Below, in pieces: positions 5,287 to 7,533 of a stretch of 7,533 nt of DNA. Source of the DNA: Clostridia bacterium (lineage in GTDB: Bacteria > Bacillota_A > Clostridia > Oscillospirales > CAG-272); the NCBI GenBank assembly GCA_017407885.1, contig JAFQVU010000130.1, forward strand, positions 1-7,533, read 5' to 3'. The notes beneath the pieces are model-generated. The model had not been told where the DNA came from. It ran no database searches and worked only from the letters and a program-made list of their open reading frames with translations. The position numbers were made by a program, and so were the translations under genes. Position 1 is the first letter of the stretch. Each line of letters starts with the position of its first letter.

Positions 5287-6444
5287 TTACATTACCATAA
5301 TATTTTTCATCATATTGCTCACCACGTCAGAAGCATTCTTCTGCATATCGGCGGTCACGTGCGTGTAAGTATCAAGCGTAAAGCTTGCGTTTGTGTGACC
5401 GAGTATGCCCGAGAGTGTTTTTGCATCAACTCCGCCTTGCATTGCGTGGGTGGCGAATGTATGGCGCAGGTCATGGAAGCGTATCATCGGAAGCTCGGCG
5501 CGCTTTAGGATTACTTTCAGCTTACGGTATGCCGCGGCAGGACTAACCGGATACTCGGGCTGAAGCAAATTCGGGAATATCCATTCGCTTATCGCTGTCT
5601 GCCGCCGTGTGTGAAGCATCTCGATCACGCTTTGCGGTAATGTAATACTTCTCACGCCTTTATCGGTCTTGGTTTCACCGATATTTACTCCTCCGCCTTT
5701 CTTGACTGATACCGATCTCTGTACACGAAGTTTGCCGGTATCCATATTGAGATCGCTCCATTTTAGTCCGCATATTTCACCGCGCCGCAGTCCGGTCATT
5801 ATCTCTGTGTAGAAGAAGTCGTGCCAGTATTCCTCGCCCTTGATAACTTCGAGGAATATATCAAGCTGACTGTCGCAGAATATCTGCTTTTCTGCATAGT
5901 TGCATTTTGGAATCGTGGTACCGTTAGTCGGATTGTTCGGTATCAGGTGCTCCCGAACCGCCACATCCAAAGCTTGGTGGAGCATCATATGCACCTTGCG
6001 CACCACGCTGTCGGATAACGCATATCCGAGTATGGGATGCTCTCGTACTCTGCCCTCGGTTTTGACTTTGTTGTATAGCTTCTGAATATCAACGGTTTTG
6101 AGAGCCGACAGTTGCTTGTCCCCGATGAATCGCTTGATCTGATTGTTTGCGAGATCGCGGTAGGATTCAAGTGTTGACTCCCTGACCGTAAATGCGACGT
6201 ACTCATTAAGCCACTTGTCGAGCCACTCGCCGAGTGTCATGCAGCTGTCCTCATTAAGCTCTACGCCTGCATAGGTTTCTTTGAGCGCGTTCAGCTTGGG
6301 AAGTAGCTCGCTTTGCGTATTCGCGAGGACCGATCTGTATATCGGCTTGCCGTCAGATTTGTGTCCGACGGTTATGCGCCCTTCCCAACGTCCGTCTGTT
6401 CTCTTTCGTATCATGCCGTCGCCGTTTGGTCTTCGTTTTGCGAT
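5287..6444 (-). CDS. Tyrosine recombinase (integrase), tandem partner; AUC start proposed
   Basis: This is the second tyrosine recombinase of the pair, 385 residues if started at ATC 6444-6442. The N-terminal arm-binding AP2-like domain begins A-K-R-R-P-N-G-D-G and contains D-G-R-W-E-G-R-I. A SAM-like domain lies near residues 70-165 and the catalytic domain follows. The catalytic residues are Arg220 (T-G-L-R-R-G-E), His324 and Arg327 (H-D-L-R-H), His350 (L-G-H) and Tyr360 (D-T-Y-T-H). It clearly resembles the downstream integrase in the catalytic domain but lacks the C-terminal extension. The first in-frame ATG is 6414, which would lose ten residues including A-K-R-R-P-N-G and has no Shine-Dalgarno. 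ATC has AAGGAGATGAT (6458-6448) ideally placed, and the in-frame sequence upstream reaches a TAG with no ATG, GTG or TTG. The gene follows the relaxase gene by 93 bases. Confidence 0.9.
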   Translation of the reverse strand: MAKRRPNGDGMIRKRTDGRWEGRITVGHKSDGKPIYRSVLANTQSELLPKLNALKETYAGVELNEDSCMTLGEWLDKWLNEYVAFTVRESTLESYRDLANNQIKRFIGDKQLSALKTVDIQKLYNKVKTEGRVREHPILGYALSDSVVRKVHMMLHQALDVAVREHLIPNNPTNGTTIPKCNYAEKQIFCDSQLDIFLEVIKGEEYWHDFFYTEIMTGLRRGEICGLKWSDLNMDTGKLRVQRSVSVKKGGGVNIGETKTDKGVRSITLPQSVIEMLHTRRQTAISEWIFPNLLQPEYPVSPAAAYRKLKVILKRAELPMIRFHDLRHTFATHAMQGGVDAKTLSGILGHTNASFTLDTYTHVTADMQKNASDVVSNMMKNIMVM

Positions 6445-6537
6445 GGTATCATCTCCTTTTTCTTTTTCATACTACACAATACCACATCTCGCCGGATTTA
6501 TCCAGCGAGAATGGCGTTGTTATCAGAAAGTTTTCAA
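6445..6537 (-). promoter_or_regulatory. Integrase leader with hairpin between relaxase and integrase genes
   Basis: This 93-base gap holds the integrase Shine-Dalgarno and, further upstream, a hairpin at 6510-6487: on the minus strand TCTCGCTGG, loop ATAAAT, CCGGCGAGA. One position is a G-U pair in minus-strand RNA but would be an unfavourable A-C in plus-strand RNA, which points to a minus-strand RNA structure. No U-tract follows, so it is not a classical terminator. I see -10-like AT stretches (TATTGT, TAGTAT) but no matching -35, so a promoter here is unproven. Confidence 0.5.
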
Positions 6538-7533
6538 TCAAACCATCGACATCTCCCCGCGCTTCTTCTGCTCGATCTCGCGCCGGAGCTTCGAATCCAC
6601 CACAGGAGCCTTGCAGTCTTCCATCGCCGAGCTGTTATCGATGATACTGCTTGCGTGGCGAAATAATGCTGTGATGTATCCGTTGAATTTCGGCAAAGGC
6701 TTCGGCGCGGAGTCATCAGATGAATTTTGCACCTCTGCCTGATTGAGCTTATCTCCGTAATGTACCGCGATGTTCACCACCGCATTGCGGATCGATTTGA
6801 ATTCTTTGTTCTCCTCGATCGGAATCTTCATCGGATCGGCATCGGTGTATGTGCGGTTGATCTCGCATTTGCACTTGTACCACAGATCGTACAGCTCTGC
6901 GATATCAGTATCTGTGGCAATCATCTGTACGATTTCGTCCACGATTTTCTTCGTATTCTTATCAAGATATCCATAGACTTTCTTGCCTTTTGTTTTTCTC
7001 ACCCGAGCGGTAAGCGTGAGGAACAGCATCTCCATCTCCGGCCAATGGATCGTACTCTGTGAAATTTTTTCTACGATCTCCCGCATCCGCTCGCGGTAAC
7101 ACGCACGAATATCGTCACGGATGCGCGTCTGCTCATCGTAAATTGATATGAGGTCCTGCCTGAAGATGTCGCCGGCAATCGTTCGCTTGATAGTTTCGAT
7201 GCCTTGCGGATTTAGATACGGCTCATGCGGTCGTTTCGACCATACCAGCATATGCACATGAGGATGATCCTCTTTGTCGTGATACGCGGCGTACCAACGA
7301 AGATTTCCCGGCGAGATCCGCATCGCCTGTGCGATATCATTGCGTCTGGAGCGGAGCAGATTCATCCATTGACTTGCGTTGTTGTATCCGAGCCGCTCGG
7401 CATCCTCACGCTTTAATGAGAAGATCAGTCCCCATACATTGCCTGGGTGATCGTCTATTTCTGCCTTGACCTGCGAGAGAACGATCGGCACACCTTCGTC
7501 CGTGAACAGTCCGTGCGAGCCTCTGCGCTCACC
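6538..7533 (-). CDS. MobP-type (MobP3-like) relaxase, N-terminus cut by window edge
   Basis: Relaxases nick one strand at oriT and lead it into the recipient during conjugative mobilisation. The reading frame stays open to the right edge, so the true start is outside the window; 331 codons are visible. The visible part begins S-H-G-L-F-T-D-E-G-V-P-I-V-L-S, a conserved early segment of this clostridial relaxase family. It continues with H-P-G-N-V-W and S-L-K-R-E-D-A-E-R-L-G-Y. The metal-binding motif is R-W-Y-A-A-Y-H-D-K-E-D-H-P-H-V-H (His at visible residues 85, 90, 92, 94). The middle and C-terminal part is charged and helical, with no clear extra enzymatic domain. The N-terminal portion with the expected catalytic Tyr is missing from view. 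GTG 7491 is not a credible start because family-conserved residues precede it. Placement just upstream of two integrases fits an integrative mobilizable element. The exact subfamily name comes from memory of the motif pattern. Confidence 0.85.
   Translation of the reverse strand, partial: GERRGSHGLFTDEGVPIVLSQVKAEIDDHPGNVWGLIFSLKREDAERLGYNNASQWMNLLRSRRNDIAQAMRISPGNLRWYAAYHDKEDHPHVHMLVWSKRPHEPYLNPQGIETIKRTIAGDIFRQDLISIYDEQTRIRDDIRACYRERMREIVEKISQSTIHWPEMEMLFLTLTARVRKTKGKKVYGYLDKNTKKIVDEIVQMIATDTDIAELYDLWYKCKCEINRTYTDADPMKIPIEENKEFKSIRNAVVNIAVHYGDKLNQAEVQNSSDDSAPKPLPKFNGYITALFRHASSIIDNSSAMEDCKAPVVDSKLRREIEQKKRGEMSMV

Larger units (their letters stand above)
3655..7533. mobile_element. One end of an integrative mobilizable or conjugative element at tRNA-Val
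   Basis: A relaxase gene and two integrase genes run in the same direction toward the 3' end of an intact tRNA-Val, with repeats and hairpins between. This is the standard organisation of one end of a tRNA-targeted integrative element. The left boundary is inferred to lie in the T-arm/acceptor part of the tRNA (about 3655-3678). The right boundary, the second att copy, oriT, excisionase and any cargo are outside the window. No coupling protein or type IV secretion gene is visible, so mobilizable versus self-transmissible cannot be decided. Confidence 0.75.

Noticed and set aside
7489..7491. GTG as start of the relaxase
   Set aside because: The frame is open to the window edge, and the residues before it (S-H-G-L-F-T-D-E-G) fit the family, so the gene simply continues beyond the window.
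1..7533. CRISPR array, insertion sequence or toxin-antitoxin pair
   Set aside because: No regularly spaced repeats, transposase motifs or small paired genes are visible on either strand.

Overview
The window looks like a chromosomal segment from an anaerobic Firmicute of the class Clostridia, probably a gut Ruminococcaceae/Oscillospiraceae-type organism. The evidence is Gram-positive style Shine-Dalgarno sites and sigma-A promoters, a clostridial FeoA/FeoB pair, a clostridial-type Cu/Zn superoxide dismutase, tRNA genes with encoded CCA, and integrase and MobP-type relaxase families common in that group. No 16S or other phylogenetic marker is present, so this placement is an inference from protein style.

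Layout. Positions 1-361 (minus strand) hold the start of feoB, cut by the window edge, and complete feoA, which overlaps it by one base; together they encode ferrous iron uptake. A 198-base divergent intergenic region follows, with a strong extended -10 promoter facing right. On the plus strand come a D-2-hydroxyacid dehydrogenase (560-1537), pepT (tripeptidase, 1554-2777) and a Cu/Zn superoxide dismutase-like gene (2841-3308). The first two form an operon. The third sits behind a large inverted repeat that contains its ribosome binding site. Then come a consensus promoter with tRNA-Pro(UGG), a terminator, and tRNA-Val(GAC).

From tRNA-Val to the right edge the window reads as one end of an integrated mobile element. 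On the minus strand, in transcription order, are a MobP-type (MobP3-like) relaxase, cut at the right edge, and two tandem tyrosine recombinases with intact catalytic residues. The recombinases point toward the tRNA 3' end, and a short non-coding segment with direct repeats and hairpins lies between. This fits an integrative mobilizable element (or one end of a larger conjugative element) inserted at the 3' end of tRNA-Val. The integrases would catalyse integration and excision, and the relaxase would nick oriT for transfer. The far end, oriT and any excisionase lie outside the window.

The most unusual observation is that both integrases seem to start at non-standard codons, AUA and AUC. Each sits behind a strong Shine-Dalgarno sequence and leads into the conserved 'AKR' N-terminus of the family. 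No in-frame ATG, GTG or TTG precedes either. The other notable structure is the ~50-base inverted repeat that can hide the dismutase ribosome binding site in read-through mRNA from pepT.
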